Shown here piece by piece: positions 16,801 to 29,400 of a stretch of DNA of 64,000 nucleotides (position 1 is the first letter of the stretch; each line of letters starts with the position of its first letter). The notes below the pieces were generated by a model, which did no database searches, was not told the origin of the DNA, and worked only from the letters and a program-made list of their open reading frames with translations. This DNA comes from Streptomyces sp. col6. Its GTDB lineage: Bacteria; Actinomycetota; Actinomycetes; Streptomycetales; Streptomycetaceae. The stretch spans positions 351,400 to 415,399 of the forward strand of contig NZ_RDBL01000009.1 in the NCBI RefSeq assembly GCF_008042035.1, read 5' to 3'. The translations under genes and the position numbers were made by a program.

Positions 16801-17918
16801 ACCGAGCCGAGCAGCAGTGGTTCCTCGCGGTCCTGGCCGTACGTCGCGAGCAACGCGCGCGCCTCCACCGGGTCACCGAGACGGGTCCCGGTGCCATGGG
16901 CCTCCACCACGTCGATGTCCCTGGGGGCCAGACCCGCGGAGCGCAGGGCCTCGCGGACCACGCGCTGCTGCGAGCCGCCACTGGGCGCGGTCAGTCCGTT
17001 GCTTCCGCCGTCCTGGTTGACCGCGGTGGAACGGACCAGGGCGAGCACCCGATGACCGTTGGCGCGGGCGTCCGAGAGCCGCTCCAGCAGAACGAGACCC
17101 ACGCCCTCGGCGAAGCCGGTGCCGTCCGCCGACTCGGCGAACGACTTGCACCGTCCGTCCGGTGCGCAGGCATGCTGGCGGCTGAAGTCCACGAACCCCG
17201 TCGGGGTGGACATCACGGTCACGCCGCCGGCGACCGCCAGCGAGCAGGTGCCACCGCGCAGCGCCGACACGGCCAGGTCGAGTGCGACGAGCGAGGACGA
17301 GCACGCCGAGTCCACGGTGACGGCCGGCCCCTCCAGGCCGAAGGTGTACGCCACTCGGCCCGACACCACGCTGGTCGCGGAGCCGGTCATCCGGTACGCC
17401 TCGATGTCCTCCGGGGCCTCGGTGAGCAGCACCTGGTAGTCGCTGGTGACGCAGCCCGCGTAGACACCCGTGCTGCTGCCGCGCAGGGCCGCCGGGTCGA
17501 CGCCGGCCCGCTCGAACAGCTCCCAGGTCGTCTCCAGGAAGAGCCGTTGCTGCGGGTCCATCGCCAGGGCCTCGCGCGGCGAGACACCGAAGAAGTCCGC
17601 GTCGAAGTCGAGGGCCCCGTCCAGGAATCCCCCGGAGCGGGTGTACGTACGCCCAGGGACATCCGGCTCCGCGTCGTAGAGGCCGTCCACGTCCCAGCCC
17701 CGGTCATCCGGGAACCCGCCAACCGCATCGGTGCCCGACGAGACAAGGTCCCAGAGCTGTTCCGGGGAGCGGACGCCGCCCGGGAGGCGGCAGGCCATGG
17801 CGACGATCGCGATCGGTTCGGTGCTCCGTCGGCGCAGCGCTTCCAGCCGGGACCGGGTCTCGTGCAGTTCGGCGGCCACCCGCTTGAGGTAGTCCCGCAG
17901 CTTCTGTTCGTCAGACAT
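13887..17918 (-). CDS. Type I polyketide synthase, terminal module (KS-AT-ACP-TE)
   Basis: 1343 aa. N-terminal docking coiled coil about 1-32 ([20 protein letters not shown]). KS about 34-457 with Cys206 (VDSACSSS), His341 (EAHGTGT) and His379 (NIGH). AT about 555-855 with Ser651 (GHSQG). The upstream specificity block is RLDVQQ (618-623) and the key motif is GAGH (751-754), neither malonyl HAFH nor methylmalonyl YASH but of the xAGH type associated with ethylmalonyl-CoA. There is no KR, DH or ER: the [12 protein letters not shown] post-AT linker leads straight to the ACP (Ser977 in LGMDS). TE about 1118-1335 with GYSSG (Ser1191), Asp1218 and His1311. It adds the last extender without reduction and releases the chain, probably as a lactone (pyrone). 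Start 8 nt after the preceding PKS gene. Confidence 0.97.
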   Translation of the reverse strand: MSDEQKLRDYLKRVAAELHETRSRLEALRRRSTEPIAIVAMACRLPGGVRSPEQLWDLVSSGTDAVGGFPDDRGWDVDGLYDAEPDVPGRTYTRSGGFLDGALDFDADFFGVSPREALAMDPQQRLFLETTWELFERAGVDPAALRGSSTGVYAGCVTSDYQVLLTEAPEDIEAYRMTGSATSVVSGRVAYTFGLEGPAVTVDSACSSSLVALDLAVSALRGGTCSLAVAGGVTVMSTPTGFVDFSRQHACAPDGRCKSFAESADGTGFAEGVGLVLLERLSDARANGHRVLALVRSTAVNQDGGSNGLTAPSGGSQQRVVREALRSAGLAPRDIDVVEAHGTGTRLGDPVEARALLATYGQDREEPLLLGSVKSNIGHTLAAAGMAGVIKTVLAMRAGTVPKTLHADRPTPIVDWSSGAIRLVTEETPWPETGRPRRAGVSAFGMSGTNAHVILEQAPPQEPGTAAPHTGPVPLLVSARGDAALAAQAGRLASFLAERPEVSLGAVGAALAARAALPSRAVLLGDDRAGVLAGLTALAEGRPAAGLVRGTAKERGAPVFVFAGHGSQWPGMASELLSRSAVFAESMGECARALAPHLDWTVETELPKALCDEEAMKRLDVQQPVLWAVMVSLARMWQSYGVHPAAVIGHSQGEVAAACVAGALTLAQGAHVVAVRSRALAGLRATGAMLAVALPVEDIEAQLAPYGHRLSVATVNGPEAVVVSGDTDACRELHARFKAEGVRVRLLDAPGAGHSGQVEPVRDTILTELAGLSPAAPAVPLYSTVTGGRLTSAPDAAYWYRNLREPVRFDRAVRTALEEGHRAFIEVSGQPVLAAGIEDLAYDAETDAVVIGTLRRGEGSPERMATAVAEAYVQGIGADWSSSLPDTSEAVDLPTYAFQSRRFWIEDTASGRAREHRPATPEIAELADAGLLAGLAPAEQYERLLDLVRTEAASLLGHETPEAIAPDRSFLELGMDSVVTVALRNRLASATGKRLTVRRLFDLRTADALARHLRQELSGTAVRTRAVGAGTLDSADGPSDGSTADGAAHGGTDRTEPSVPGDLRHVAADAAFSGDPARIARFGVQVVAAAARLPRFDVPEARDLPRAHNLATGPAGPVLMCFPTVLATSGAHQFVRLAAELADRRAVCAFGLPGFAGDERLPASWASLVDAAATAVTARAEGRTVALAGYSSGGLLAHAVAARLAARGTPAQALVLLDTYPPGPLTPDGLPPALLSGVARGLDVLEADDRRIAAMGGYLPLLGQWQPADPAAPSLLVRAASALPGPAPWRVPPWRAPWPGSQEVREVPGDHFTLMQEHAADTATALADWLDDVTGAHELGWSA

Positions 17919-17926
17919 GGAGTTCC

Positions 17927-20900
17927 TCAGACATAGTGATCCTCGTTGCCGATGCCCAGTTCGTTGTCGATGAAGGCGAAGACGTCCTCGTCGTCCGCGT
18001 CCGCCAGTGCGGCGGCCACGGATGAGCCGCCGGTCAGTTCGGCGGTGAGCTGCCGCAGCAGGCCCGTGATCCGGTCCCGTTCACCGTCGTCGGCCGTGAG
18101 CGCGGCCTCCCTGAGCCGCCCGAGGTCGGCGTCGATGCCGGTGGGTGGCGGCGGGGCCGACGCGAGCTGGTCCGAGAGGTACGCGGCGATGGCCGCGGGC
18201 GTCGGGTACTCGAAGGCGAGGGTCTCGGGGAGCGGCAGCCCCGTCGCGACCGCCAGCGTGGTCCGCAGGGTGACGGCGGCGAGCGAGTCGAAGCCGAGGT
18301 CCCGCATCGCAACGTCCGGCCCCACCGCCTCCGGTGTCGCATGGCCGAGGACCGTCGCGGCCTTGCTCCGCACCAGATCGAGCAGCAGCCGTTCCCGGTC
18401 CGCCGCGCCGAGTCCGGTCAGCCGGTCCGCCCAGGCCCCCGGCTGGTCCTCATGGGGTTCGCCGTCCGCAGGGGTGCCGGCCTCCGTGGTCCTCGCGCTC
18501 GTCCGGGGGCCGGCGGGGGGTGCGTCGAGCCAGTACCGCCGGTGCTCGAACGGGTAGCCGGGCAAGGCGGTCCGGCGGGCGCCGGTGCCGTCGAACACGG
18601 CGTCCCACACCACGGGCGCGCCCGCGGTCCACAGGGCGCCGAGCGCGCCGAGGCCGGTGCGGACCTCGTCCCTGTCGCGGCGCTGGAACGGCACGGCCGG
18701 CACCTCGGCGGCGTCGTCGTCCGTCTGTGCCGCGCGTACGAGTGCGGTGAGCACCGCGTCGGGGCCGATCTCCAGGAACGCTCCGGCCCCGGCCTCCCTG
18801 AGCGCGCACACGCCGTCGTGGAAGCGCACGGCCTCCCGTACCTGCCGCACCCAGTAGCCCGGATCGCACAGTTCGTCCGCGCTCGCGACACGCCCGGTCA
18901 CGTTCGACACCACCGGCAGGCCCGGCGGTCGGAACCGTGTCCGTTCGGCGACCGTGCGGAACGCATCGAGCATGGGGTCCATCAGCGGCGAGTGGAAGGC
19001 GTGGCTCACCCTGAGCCGCCGTGTCCGGTACCCGGCCGAGGCCAGTGCGCCGGCGGCTTGCAGCACGTCGCCGTCGGCGCCCGACACCACGACGGAGCGT
19101 GGGCCGTTCACCGCGGCCACGGCCACGGTGCCGCCCTTGGCCGCGAGGACGTCGCGCACCGTCGCCTCGTCGGCGGCCACGGACACCATCGTGCCGCCGT
19201 CGGGCAGCGCCCGCATCAGCCTGCCGCGTGCGGCGACCAGGGCGGCTGCGGAGGGGAGGTCCAGGACGCCGGCGACATGGGCGGCGGTGAGTTCGCCGAT
19301 GGAGTGCCCGGCGACGAAGTCCGGCCGGACGCCCCAGGATTCGACGAGGCGAAACGCCGCGGCTTCGAAGGCGAACAGCGCTGCCTGGGCGTAGTCGGTC
19401 CTTTCGAGCGCGTCCGTGTCCGTGCCGAACAGGACGGTACGCAGGGGCCGTTCGAGGTGGGCGTCCAGCAGGTCGATCGCCGAGTCGAACGCCTCGGCGA
19501 AGACCGGGAACCGCGCGGCGAGGTCGCGGCCCATGCCGAGCCGCTGGCTGCCCTGCCCGGTGAACAGCACGGCGATACGGGGGTCGGTGACTCGCCCTCG
19601 GGAAACGCCGGGAGCGGTCCGGTCCGCGGAGATCGCGTCGAGGGCCGCGCGCAGTTCATCGCCGTCCGCGACCACGGCGACCGCCCGCTCGGCGAGTGCG
19701 GCGCGCCCCGCGCCCGAGGTGAACCCGATGTCGGCCACCGCGGCCTGTACGGAAGCCAGACCCGCGGCTCGTCCGCGCAACGCGGCGGCGGTCACCGCCG
19801 ACAGCGGGACGGGGACCGCTCCGCCGGGGTCCCTCCGGCGGGGTGGCCGTGCCGGAGGCTGTTCGAGGATGACGTGGGCGTTCGTCCCGCTGATCCCGAA
19901 GGACGAAACCCCGGCGCGCCTCGGCCGCCCGGTGTCGGGCCAGTCGACCGGCCCCGACGACACCACCTGCACGCCGCCCGAGGACCAGTCCACGTGCTCC
20001 GACAGTCGCTCGGCGTACAGCGATCCGGGCACCACCCCGGCGTCCAGCGCCGACACCATCTTCATCACGCCCGCCACACCGGCGGCGGCCTGGGCGTGAC
20101 CGATGTTGGACTTCAGCGAGCCCAGCAGCAGCGGGCCGCCGGTCCGGTCGCGGCCGTAGGTGTCCAGCAGCGCCTGCACCTCGATCGGGTCGCCCAGCGC
20201 GGTGCCCGTCCCGTGTCCCTCGACGACGTCGACGTCCGCCGTGGTCAGGCCCGCGTCGGCGAGCGCTGCCCGGATCACCCGTTGCTGGGCGGGGCCGTTG
20301 GGTGCTGTCAGACCATTGCTGGCGCCGTCCTGGTTCACGGCTGTCCCGCGTACCACCGCGAGCACCCGGTGCCCGTCACGACGGGCCGTGGACAGCCGTT
20401 CCACGACGAGCATGCCGACGCCCTCCGCCCATCCGGTCCCGTCCGCGCCTTCCCCGTAGGCCCGGCAGCGGCCGTCGGCGGACAGACCGCCCTGACGGCT
20501 GAACTCCACGAACGTGAACGGCGAGGACATGACCGTGACCCCGCCCGCCAGAGCGAGTTCGCACTCCCCGGTGCGCACCGATCGCACCGCGAGGTGCAGG
20601 GCCACCAGCGAGGAGGAGCACGCGGTGTCGACGGTGATCGCCGGGCCTTCCAGACCCAGCGTGTACGCGATGCGGCCGGAGGCGACACTGCCGGTCGTGC
20701 CGGTTCCGAGATAGCCCTCGGCCTCGGCCGGCACGGACGCCAGTCGGCTGCCGTAGTCGTGGTACATCAGACCGGCGAAGACACCGGCCTGCGCCCCGCG
20801 CAGTCCGGCCGGGTCGATACCGGCCTGTTCCAGTGCCTCCCACGCGACCTCGAGGAGCAGCCGCTGTTGCGGGTCCATCGCGACGGCCTCGCGCGGCGAC

Positions 20901-23900
20901 ACGCCGAAGAACCCGGCGTCGAAGCCGGCGGCATCGTCCAGGAAGCCGCCGGAGTGGGTCGCCGAGGTGCCGGGCCGGCTCTTGTCGGGGTCGGACAGCG
21001 TCTCCAGGTCCCACCCGCGGTCGGTGGGGAACGGTGTGATCGCGTCGACGCCGTCCCGCGCGAGCCGCCACAGGTCGTCCGCCGAGCGCACTCCGCCGGG
21101 ATAGCGGCCGGCCATGCCGACGATCACCACCGGGTCGTCCTCGGCAAGGCCTTCGGCCGGCGGTGCTTCGCGCCGGACGTCCGCTTCTGTGGGCCGCAGG
21201 CCGGACGACAGGTGGGCCGCGAGTGCGTCCGTGGTCGGGTGGTCGAAGAGCAGGGTGGCCGGCAGGCGAAGACCCGTCGCCGCGGAGAGGCGGCCGCGGA
21301 GTTCCAGCGCGGTGAGTGAGTCGAGGCCGAGGTCGCTGAAGTTGCTCCGCCCCGACACGGCGGCCGTGACCGGCAGGCCCAGCACAGCTGCCGCCTCGGT
21401 GCGGATCAGCTCGGACAGCAGTGGCAGCCTCTCGCTCTCCGTGGCCCTGGCCAGCCGCTGTGCCGTTCCCGTGCCGGTGCGAGGGCTCGGGCGGGTGGCC
21501 GGTGCCAGGCCGTGCAGGATCGCCGGGAGGTCCGCCTGGGAGCGCAGGGCCCGCCGGTCGAGACTCACCGGTACCAGAGCGGTCCCGGGGTGGCCGAGGG
21601 CGGCGTCGAAGAGGGCGAGGCCCAGTTCCGGTGAGAGCGGGATCATGCCGGTGCGGGCCAGCCTGGCCCGGTCGGCGGTGGTGAGCGAGGCGGCCATGCC
21701 ATCCTCCCAGGGCCCCCAGGCCAGGGAGAGCGCGGTCAGGCCCTCGGTGCCGCGCCGCCGGGCCAGCGCGTCCAGGAACGCGTTGCCGGCCGCGTAGGCC
21801 GCCTGGCCCGCGGTGCCGAACGTGCCCGCGATCGAGGAGAACAGCACGAACGCGGCGAGGTCCACGCCCTCCGTGGCCTTGTGCAGGTTCCAGGCGCCGT
21901 CCACCTTGGGGCGCAGTACGGCATCGAGCCGTCGGGCGGTGAGACCGCCCACCGTCGCGTCGTCGAGCACACCCGCCGCATGCACCACGGCGGTCAGCGG
22001 GCAGGCGGCCGGGACCTGTGCGACCAGGGCCCGCACCTGCACGGCGTCCGTCATGTCGCAGGCCGCCACCCGCACGGCCGCCCCGGTCTCCCGCAGTTCG
22101 GCGGTCAGCTCGGTCATACCCGGGGCTTCGGCGCCGCGCCGTCCGGCGAGCAGCAGGGACCGTATGCCGTGCCGGTGGACGAGGTGGCGGGCGAGCAGTG
22201 AGCCCAGCGCCCCTGTGGCGCCGGTGATCAGCACGGTGCCCTGCGGGTCCAGCGCGAGAGGCGGTGTGCCGTCGGCGGGGGCGAGACGGGGCACCAGCAT
22301 CCGGCCGGCTCGTACGGCCAGTTGGGGCTCCTCGGTGCGAAGTGCCTCCCTGGGCGGAATCCCGGGACCGGTCGCGTCGAGGTCGACCAGGGTGATCCGG
22401 CCGGGGTGCTCGGCCTGCGCGGACCGCACCAGCCCCCATACCGCCGCGTGGGCCAGGTCCGTGGCGCCCGGACCGTCTCCGGCGTCGACTGCCCCCGTGG
22501 TCAGCAGCGCGAGGTGTCCGGACGCGTACCGTTCGTCGGTCAGCCAGGCGGTGATCAGGTCGAGCGCGGCGGCCGTGGTGGCCCTGACCCGCTCGGGCGT
22601 CGTCTCCCCGTTCGCGCCCGGCACGCGCAGCACCACGATGTCGTCCGGTCCGATGGGTACGACGAGGTCGGCGAGCGTGTCCACGTGCCGGACGGTGGGT
22701 GCGGGTGCGGTGTCCGGGGCGGCGGGCAGCGGGACCCAGTCCACGGCGAACAGGGCGTCGGCGGCGGGGTCGCCGCCGACGAGCGAGGCGAACCGGCTCC
22801 GGGTCGCGCCGCGTACGGACAGCGCACCGATCGAAAGGACCGGGCGGCCGTCCTCGTCGACGACGTCCACGGCGACGGTGTCCTCGCCGACGGGTGCGAT
22901 ACGCGCCCGGACCGCGCCGGCGCCGGTGGTGTGGAGCCGCACGTCGCGGAACTCGAAGGGCAGCTTCACCTCGGGGCCGGCCGGTGTCACGAGACCGACC
23001 GCGTGCAGCACGCCGTCCAGCACCGCGGGGTGCAGTCCATAGCCGTCCTGCCCGAGTCCTTCGGGCCTGACCGACACGTACACCGCGCCACCGCGGCGCC
23101 GGGCCGAGCGCAGGCCGCGGAAGGCGGGGCCGTAGCCAAGACCGCGCTCGTCGAGCTCGTCGTACCAGGCGGCCACGTCCACGACGTCGTCTTCGTGGCC
23201 GGATGCTCCGGCGGCGGGCTCGTCGTCGAGGAGGACGGCGTCCGGCCCCGCAGCGCGACGGCCGACCGCGCCCGTGGCGTGCCGCGTCCAGGGCCGCGTC
23301 TCCTCGTCCTCCGGCCGTGAGTGGACCGACAGCGGACGCAGCCCCGACTCGTCCGGTGCGCCGACGACGACCTGGACCTGCCGCGCGGGGGCGGCGGGCA
23401 TCGGCGCCTCGATCACCAGCTCGTCCAGCACCGGGTGACCGCACTGGTCGCCGGCGCGCACCGCGAGGTCGACCAGTGCCGAGCCGGGCACCACCGCGGT
23501 CCCGAACACCGTGTGGTCGGTGAGCCAGGGGTGGGTGTCCGGGCCGATCCGCCCCGTCAGGACGTACCCGTCGGCGTCCGCGCGGGCGATCGCGCTGGTC
23601 AGCAGCGGGTGCCCGGTCCCGCCCTGCCCGTGCCCGCGCGGATCGGTGGGTGGCCGCACGGCGTCCAGCCAGTACCGGGTCCGCTGGAAGGCAGAGGTGG
23701 GCAGGGCGGCGGGGCGGGCACCGGTGCCGTCCAGCAGTGCGGACATCCTGACCGGTGTGCCCCGTACCCACAGCCTGGCCAGGGCGTGCGCCAGCTCCAG
23801 CGGCTCGGAACGGTCCCGGCGCATCAGAGGTACGAAGCCGGCCCCGTCCACCACGCCGGCCTCCTCCGCCGTTTCCCTTGCGAGGGTGGAGAGGACGGCG

Positions 23901-26434
23901 TCCGGGCCCAGTTCCACGAACGTGCGCGCACCGTCGTCCGTCAGGTGTCGCACCGCGTCACCGAAGCGGACCGTGGACCGTATCTGACCCACCCAGTAGT
24001 CGGGGGTGCACAGTTCGGCGGCGCTCGCCGGGCCTCCGGTCACCGTGGACACGAGAGGGACGGCCGGGGGACGGTAGTCGACGCGGGCGGCGACGGCCCG
24101 GAACTCCGCCAGCATCGGTTCCATGAGCGGGGAGTGGAACGCATGACTCACCCTCAGCCGCCGGGTCGCACGGCCCGCCTCCTCGCACTGCCGGGCCACC
24201 GCCAGCACCTCGTCCTCGGCGCCGGAGAGCACCACCCGGCCGGGCCCGTTCACTGCGGCGACGGCGATGCCGGGCCGCCCCGCCAGGAGTTCCGCGGCCT
24301 CCGCCTCGCTCATGCGTACCGCGACCATGGCTCCGCCCTCCGGCAGGGCTGCCATCAACCGGCCTCGGGCGGCGACCAGTTCGGCGGCGTCCGGGAGGGA
24401 CAGCACCCCGGCGGCGTGTGCAGCGGCGAGCTCGCCGACCGAGTGGCCGGCCAGGGCGTCCGGCCGCACCCCGAGCGAGACGACGAGCCGGTACAGGGCG
24501 ACCTCGACGGCGAACAGCGCGGCCTGCGCGTAGTCCGTACGGTCGAGCAGGCGGGCGCCCGCGTCGCCGTTCCCGCCCGCCGGCCCCGCCGTGTCCTCCC
24601 CCGCGAACAGCACTGTCCGCAGCGGTCGGTCCATGTGACGGTCGAGTTCGGCGCAGACCTCGTCCAGCGCGGCGGCGAACGCCGGCTGATGGGCGTACAG
24701 TTCGCGCCCCATGTCCAGACGCTGGCTGCCCTGTCCGGTGAAGAGGAACGCGACACCGCCGCCGACGACCTGTCCCGTGACCACGGACCCGTGGGCCCGG
24801 CTCTCGGCGAGCGCGGTCAGGCCCTCGGTCAGCTCCGCCCGGCCGGCGGCGAGCACGACGGCGCGCGCGTCACCGGCAGCGCGTGCGGTGAAGGTGGAGA
24901 GCCCGATGTCGGTGGGCTCGGCGCTGTCCAGCGCGGCAAGCAGCCTCGCGTTCGCCGCGCGGACCGCTTCGTCACGGCCGGAGACGGCGACCGGGACCAC
25001 AGGTGGTGTCGCGCGCACCGGCGTGCCGTCGGCTTCGACGGGCGCGGCCTCCACGATGAGGTGGGCGTTGGTGCCCCCGATCCCGAACGAGGAGACCCCT
25101 GCCCGGCGTGGCCGCGGCGACTCGGGCCACGGGGTCGCCTCCGTCACGAGCTCCACCGCGCCGGATGTCCAGTCCACGTGCGGCGAGGGCTCGTCCACGT
25201 GCAGGGTGCGCGGCACCGTGCCGGCCCGCATGGCCATCACCATTTTGATCACGGCGCCCACTCCGGCGGCGGCCTGGGTGTGGCCGATGTTCGACTTCGC
25301 CGATCCGAGGAGGAGCGGGGCCGCGTCGCCGCGCCCCTGTCCGTAGGTGGCGAGCACCGCTTGCGCCTCGATGGGATCACCGAGCGGTGTGCCCGTGCCG
25401 TGCGCCTCCACCACGTCCACGTCGGCCGGCCGCAGCCCGGCATGGGCGAGGGCGGCGCGGATGACGCGCTGCTGGGAAGGTCCGTTGGGGGCGGTGAGGC
25501 CGTTGCTGGCACCGTCCTGGTTGACCGCGCTGCCGCGCAGCACGGCGAGCACGGGATGACCGTTGCGGCGGGCGTCGGACAGCCGCTCCAGCACCAGCAT
25601 GCCCGCGCCCTCGCCCCAGCAGGTGCCGTCGGCGGAGGCGGCGAACGACTTGCAGCGACCGTCGACGGCCAGGGCCCGCTGGCGGCTGAACTCCACGAAC
25701 GGAAACGGTGTGGACAACACCGTCGCGCCGCCGGCCAGGGCCATCTCGCACTCCCCCTGTCGCAGCGCCTGCGCGGCCAGATGCAGAGCGACCAACGACG
25801 AGGAACAGGCAGTGTCCACCGACACGGCGGGGCCTTCCAGACCGAGTACGTACGACACCCGGCCCGAAGCGACGCTGCCGTAGCTGCCGGTCCCGAGGTA
25901 TCCCTCCAGCTCGGGAGGGGAGGCGGGGAGCCGGGTCGCGTAGTCGTAGTACATGACACCGGCGAACACGCCGGTGCGGCTGCCGCGCAGAGTGGTGGGG
26001 TCGATGCCGGCCCGCTCGACCGCCTCCCACGAGGTCTCCAGAAGCAGCCGCTGCTGCGGGTCCATGGCCAGCGCCTCGCGTGGCGAGATGCCGAAGAACT
26101 CGGCATCGAAGCCGAGCGGATCGGTGAGGAACCCACCGTGCCGGGTGTACGAGGTTCCGGGGCGGGCCGGGTCGGGGTCGTGGAGCGCGTCCAGGTCCCA
26201 GCCCCGGTCGGCGGGGAACTCCGAGATGGCGTCGACCTCCTGCGCGAACAGGTCCCAGAACCGCTCGGGTGTGTCGGCGCCTCCCGGGTAGCGGCAGCCC
26301 ATGCCGATGACCGCGATCGGTTCGCGGGCGGCCTCCGTGAGCCGATGGTTCTCCTTGCGCAGCCGGCCGGTCTCCCGGAGGGACGCGCGCAATGCCTCGA
26401 CGACCGCCTCGGGTGTGGGGGTTGGGCTGCTCAT
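17927..26434 (-). CDS. Type I polyketide synthase, modules 2 and 3
   Basis: 2835 aa from the ATG at 26434, overlapping the preceding stop (ATGA). Docking coiled coil 1-33. Module 2: KS about 37-465 (Cys210, His345), AT about 560-860 (Ser665, HAFH 764-767, malonyl), DH about 940-1215 (HxxxGxxxxP from His974; Asp1140), KR about 1398-1580 ([11 protein letters not shown] 1490-1492, B-type; Ser1533/1534, Tyr1547), ACP Ser1706. Module 3: KS about 1766-2195 (Cys1939), AT about 2285-2590 (Ser2378, HAFH 2478-2481, malonyl), no reductive domains, ACP Ser2717. The C-terminus (2800-2835) is an acidic docking element, [20 protein letters not shown]. Module 2 makes an E-alkene; module 3 leaves a beta-ketone. 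All catalytic residues look intact. Confidence 0.97.
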   Translation of the reverse strand: MSSPTPTPEAVVEALRASLRETGRLRKENHRLTEAAREPIAVIGMGCRYPGGADTPERFWDLFAQEVDAISEFPADRGWDLDALHDPDPARPGTSYTRHGGFLTDPLGFDAEFFGISPREALAMDPQQRLLLETSWEAVERAGIDPTTLRGSRTGVFAGVMYYDYATRLPASPPELEGYLGTGSYGSVASGRVSYVLGLEGPAVSVDTACSSSLVALHLAAQALRQGECEMALAGGATVLSTPFPFVEFSRQRALAVDGRCKSFAASADGTCWGEGAGMLVLERLSDARRNGHPVLAVLRGSAVNQDGASNGLTAPNGPSQQRVIRAALAHAGLRPADVDVVEAHGTGTPLGDPIEAQAVLATYGQGRGDAAPLLLGSAKSNIGHTQAAAGVGAVIKMVMAMRAGTVPRTLHVDEPSPHVDWTSGAVELVTEATPWPESPRPRRAGVSSFGIGGTNAHLIVEAAPVEADGTPVRATPPVVPVAVSGRDEAVRAANARLLAALDSAEPTDIGLSTFTARAAGDARAVVLAAGRAELTEGLTALAESRAHGSVVTGQVVGGGVAFLFTGQGSQRLDMGRELYAHQPAFAAALDEVCAELDRHMDRPLRTVLFAGEDTAGPAGGNGDAGARLLDRTDYAQAALFAVEVALYRLVVSLGVRPDALAGHSVGELAAAHAAGVLSLPDAAELVAARGRLMAALPEGGAMVAVRMSEAEAAELLAGRPGIAVAAVNGPGRVVLSGAEDEVLAVARQCEEAGRATRRLRVSHAFHSPLMEPMLAEFRAVAARVDYRPPAVPLVSTVTGGPASAAELCTPDYWVGQIRSTVRFGDAVRHLTDDGARTFVELGPDAVLSTLARETAEEAGVVDGAGFVPLMRRDRSEPLELAHALARLWVRGTPVRMSALLDGTGARPAALPTSAFQRTRYWLDAVRPPTDPRGHGQGGTGHPLLTSAIARADADGYVLTGRIGPDTHPWLTDHTVFGTAVVPGSALVDLAVRAGDQCGHPVLDELVIEAPMPAAPARQVQVVVGAPDESGLRPLSVHSRPEDEETRPWTRHATGAVGRRAAGPDAVLLDDEPAAGASGHEDDVVDVAAWYDELDERGLGYGPAFRGLRSARRRGGAVYVSVRPEGLGQDGYGLHPAVLDGVLHAVGLVTPAGPEVKLPFEFRDVRLHTTGAGAVRARIAPVGEDTVAVDVVDEDGRPVLSIGALSVRGATRSRFASLVGGDPAADALFAVDWVPLPAAPDTAPAPTVRHVDTLADLVVPIGPDDIVVLRVPGANGETTPERVRATTAAALDLITAWLTDERYASGHLALLTTGAVDAGDGPGATDLAHAAVWGLVRSAQAEHPGRITLVDLDATGPGIPPREALRTEEPQLAVRAGRMLVPRLAPADGTPPLALDPQGTVLITGATGALGSLLARHLVHRHGIRSLLLAGRRGAEAPGMTELTAELRETGAAVRVAACDMTDAVQVRALVAQVPAACPLTAVVHAAGVLDDATVGGLTARRLDAVLRPKVDGAWNLHKATEGVDLAAFVLFSSIAGTFGTAGQAAYAAGNAFLDALARRRGTEGLTALSLAWGPWEDGMAASLTTADRARLARTGMIPLSPELGLALFDAALGHPGTALVPVSLDRRALRSQADLPAILHGLAPATRPSPRTGTGTAQRLARATESERLPLLSELIRTEAAAVLGLPVTAAVSGRSNFSDLGLDSLTALELRGRLSAATGLRLPATLLFDHPTTDALAAHLSSGLRPTEADVRREAPPAEGLAEDDPVVIVGMAGRYPGGVRSADDLWRLARDGVDAITPFPTDRGWDLETLSDPDKSRPGTSATHSGGFLDDAAGFDAGFFGVSPREAVAMDPQQRLLLEVAWEALEQAGIDPAGLRGAQAGVFAGLMYHDYGSRLASVPAEAEGYLGTGTTGSVASGRIAYTLGLEGPAITVDTACSSSLVALHLAVRSVRTGECELALAGGVTVMSSPFTFVEFSRQGGLSADGRCRAYGEGADGTGWAEGVGMLVVERLSTARRDGHRVLAVVRGTAVNQDGASNGLTAPNGPAQQRVIRAALADAGLTTADVDVVEGHGTGTALGDPIEVQALLDTYGRDRTGGPLLLGSLKSNIGHAQAAAGVAGVMKMVSALDAGVVPGSLYAERLSEHVDWSSGGVQVVSSGPVDWPDTGRPRRAGVSSFGISGTNAHVILEQPPARPPRRRDPGGAVPVPLSAVTAAALRGRAAGLASVQAAVADIGFTSGAGRAALAERAVAVVADGDELRAALDAISADRTAPGVSRGRVTDPRIAVLFTGQGSQRLGMGRDLAARFPVFAEAFDSAIDLLDAHLERPLRTVLFGTDTDALERTDYAQAALFAFEAAAFRLVESWGVRPDFVAGHSIGELTAAHVAGVLDLPSAAALVAARGRLMRALPDGGTMVSVAADEATVRDVLAAKGGTVAVAAVNGPRSVVVSGADGDVLQAAGALASAGYRTRRLRVSHAFHSPLMDPMLDAFRTVAERTRFRPPGLPVVSNVTGRVASADELCDPGYWVRQVREAVRFHDGVCALREAGAGAFLEIGPDAVLTALVRAAQTDDDAAEVPAVPFQRRDRDEVRTGLGALGALWTAGAPVVWDAVFDGTGARRTALPGYPFEHRRYWLDAPPAGPRTSARTTEAGTPADGEPHEDQPGAWADRLTGLGAADRERLLLDLVRSKAATVLGHATPEAVGPDVAMRDLGFDSLAAVTLRTTLAVATGLPLPETLAFEYPTPAAIAAYLSDQLASAPPPPTGIDADLGRLREAALTADDGERDRITGLLRQLTAELTGGSSVAAALADADDEDVFAFIDNELGIGNEDHYV

Positions 26435-29400
26435 GCCGTCGTCTCCTGACTCGTCGTTCCCACGTCGCGTCCCGCCCCGGCGAGCCGCACCAGTTCGGCC
26501 AGGTCCAGGCCGTCGAGATCGATTTCCTCGTCGCCCCACTCCGTGCCGGGAGGCCCGCTCACGGGCTCCTCTTCCGGCTCCGGGGCGGGTGTGTCGCGGG
26601 CCAGCGCCTCGGTGATGTGCGCAGCGAGCGAGGTGGGGCTCGGGTAGTCGAAGACGACGGTGGCGGCGAGCTGAAGGCCCGTTGCCGCGATGAGGCGGTT
26701 GCGCAGTTCCAGCGCGATGAGGGAGTCGACCCCGAGATCGCGGAAGCCACGCCGCGTGTCGACGGCCCCGCCGCCCAGCGCCGTGGAGAGCTCGGTACGG
26801 AGCAGCGCGGCCACCGCCTGTTCCCGCTCCGGCAGGGACAGGCTGGGCAGACGCTGCGCGAGAGCCGGTCCGGCCGTGGCGCCGGAGGCGGCGGCGGGCA
26901 CAGCGTCCACGTGTACCGGGGTGCGGAGCAGGGAGGGCAGGTCACGTGGCCGTTCGGCAAGCGCGGCCCGGTCGATCCGCAGCGGTACGACGGCGGCGTC
27001 CGGTGCGGACAGCGCGGCGTCGAACAGGTCGAGACCCTGCTCGTTCGAGAGGGCCGCCATGCCGAGGCGGGCAAGCCTCGCCAGGTCGCCGGCAGTGAGC
27101 GAACCGGCCATGCCCGCCTCGCGCCAGGGTGCCCACGCCATCGCGGTCGCCGGCAGCCCGGCCTCGGCGCGCTGTGCTGCCAGCGCGTCCAGGAACGCGT
27201 TGGCAGCGGCGTAGTTGGCCTGCCCGGCCGCCCCGAACACCCCGGAGGCGGACGAGAAGAGCACGAAGTGGTCGAGGTGGAGGCCCGCCGTGAGCGTGTG
27301 CAGATGCCACGCCCCGTCGACCTTGGGCCGCAGGACCCGGGCCAGCCGCTCCGGTGTGAGCGCCTGGGTCACACCGTCGTCCAGGACGCCCGCCGCGTGC
27401 ACCACGCCGGTGAGGGGCCGGTCCGCCGGGACGGCGGCCAGCAGGTCCGCGACGGCGCCCCGGTCCGCGACGTCGCACGCGGCGAAGACCACCTCGGCCC
27501 CGGCCTCGGTGAGCCAGGCCCCGAGCGTGTCCGCGTTCGGGGCGGCCGCTCCCCGTCGGCTCGCCAGCACCAGCCTGCGCACGCCGTGCGCGGTCACCAG
27601 GTGCCGTGCGATCAGGCCGCCCAGCGCGCCGCCGGCGCCGGTGACCAGGACGGTGCCGTCCGGACGCCACGCCGTGGCCGTGCCTGTGCCGGCGGGACCG
27701 AGCCGGGGCACCCGGATCCGTCCGTCCCGGAGGGAGGACTGGGGTTCGTCGACGGTGAGCAGGGCGGGCAGGGCGGCGAGCGAAGCGGGTATGCCGTCCG
27801 TCTCGACGAGAAGTATCCGGCCGGGGTTCTCGCGTTGCGCCGACCGGACCAGCCCGCACACCGCGGCGACGTCCGGGGCCGACCGGTCGCCGGTCAGCAG
27901 CATCAGCCGCGCCGTTCCTCTGTCGCGGCCCAGCCAGTCCTGGAGCAGCGCGAGGGCTCGCCGGGTCGCGGAGTGGACCCGCGTGGGCATGTCGTCCTCG
28001 GGGCCGGTGGGCCAGGGCACGATGGCCAGGTCCGGCAGGTCGTCCCTCGTGCCGAGCGCGGCGAGCCGTGTGACGGTCAGCCCGCTGCGGACGAGCGCCT
28101 CGGGCAGCGCGGGGAAGAGCTCGGTGGCGGGATCCTCCACGATCGCGACGACTCGGCCCGGTGCGCCGGCCTGCGCGTCGACAGGCACCCACTCGACGCG
28201 CAGGGGCCGTTCGGCGGACCGGCCGCCGGAAGGAATCGTGCGCACCGTCATCCCGTCCACCGTCACGACCGGGTTCCCGGCCCCGTCGGCGAGCTCGACG
28301 CGGATGGTGTCCTCCCGCATGCGGGTGATCCGAACCGCCGCGACCCTGGTGCCGGGTGCGTGGACGCGGACCCCGGTCCAGGAGAAGGGCAGCCGGGGGC
28401 CCTCCTCTCCGGTGAAGAATCCGAACGCCCCGGCGCCGTGCAGGGCGGCGTCGAGCAGGACCGGGTGGACGAGGTATCCGGCGATCTCCTCGGCGAACCC
28501 GATGTGGGCGAGAGCGGTGTCACGGCCGGCCGCCAGCGCGGTCACACGGCGGAACGCGGGGCCGTAGACCAGGCCGGTGGCCGTGAGCCCGCCGTACAGC
28601 TCGTCCACCGACAGTTCCACGGCGTCCTCGACCGGGCCGGCGGCGGGTTGGGCCGCTGTGTTCGCTCGCACGAGCGTGCCGGAGGCGTGCCGGGTCCATG
28701 CCTCCGCGTCCTCCTCGCGCGACAGCACCGTGACGGCGCGTTGCCCTGCGCCGTCCTCGGCTGCCACCTCGATCTGGACGGCCACCGGTTCACGGCCTGT
28801 GAGGAAGAGCGGTGCGGCCAGCACCAGCTCCGCCAGCTCCCCCGCCCCGACGTCGGCGCCCGCGGCAAGCACCAGTTCGACGAGCGCGGCACCGGGCACC
28901 ACGACCGCCCCGCCGACGACGTGATCGGCCAGCCATGGAACGGCGGCCGTCGAAAGGGTGGCGGTGAAGACCTCGGTCCCCCCGGTCACGCTCACCCGCG
29001 CGCCGAGGAGCGGATGCGCCGGGGCCCGCAGGCCGAGTGACGCGGGTGTGGTGGTGGGGCGTGGGTCGAGCCAGAACCGATGGTGCCGGAAGGGGTACGT
29101 GGGCAGGGGCACCCGACGCGCCTCCGGCAGGACCGCCGTCCAGTCCACCTCGACCCCGGAGACGTGCAGTCCCGCGAGGCCGGCCAACAGCCCCGCCGTC
29201 TCCGGCAGATTGCGCTGCTGGGCCGGCACGCACCGGACCGGCTCGTCCGCGAGGACCCGCTCGGCCAGCGCGGTGAGCACCGGGGCGGGCCCGACCTCGA
29301 ATGTCGTGGTGACCGCGTCGGCCATCAGCGTCCGCACCCCGTCGTGGAAGCGCACCGGTGCGCTCACGTGCCCGACCCAGTAGTCCGGCGACGACATCAG

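Noticed and set aside
20376..23771. 1131 aa minus-strand frame overlapping the second PKS gene in another frame
   Set aside because: Arg/Gly/Ala-rich out-of-frame translation of the PKS; no motifs.
18341..26449. Very long plus-strand open frames opposite the PKS genes (e.g. 992 and 1042 aa)
   Set aside because: Antisense shadows created by high GC codon bias; sequence is Arg/Gly/His-rich with no family pattern, while the minus strand encodes complete PKS domains.
26434..26539. Upstream start (26539) for the second PKS protein
   Set aside because: The extra 35 residues are Arg/Gly-rich and antisense-like in nature; the ATG at 26434 overlaps the preceding stop and opens the docking helix.
26392..29040. 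882 aa plus frame opposite the first PKS gene
   Set aside because: Shadow frame; lacks start context and any recognisable motif.
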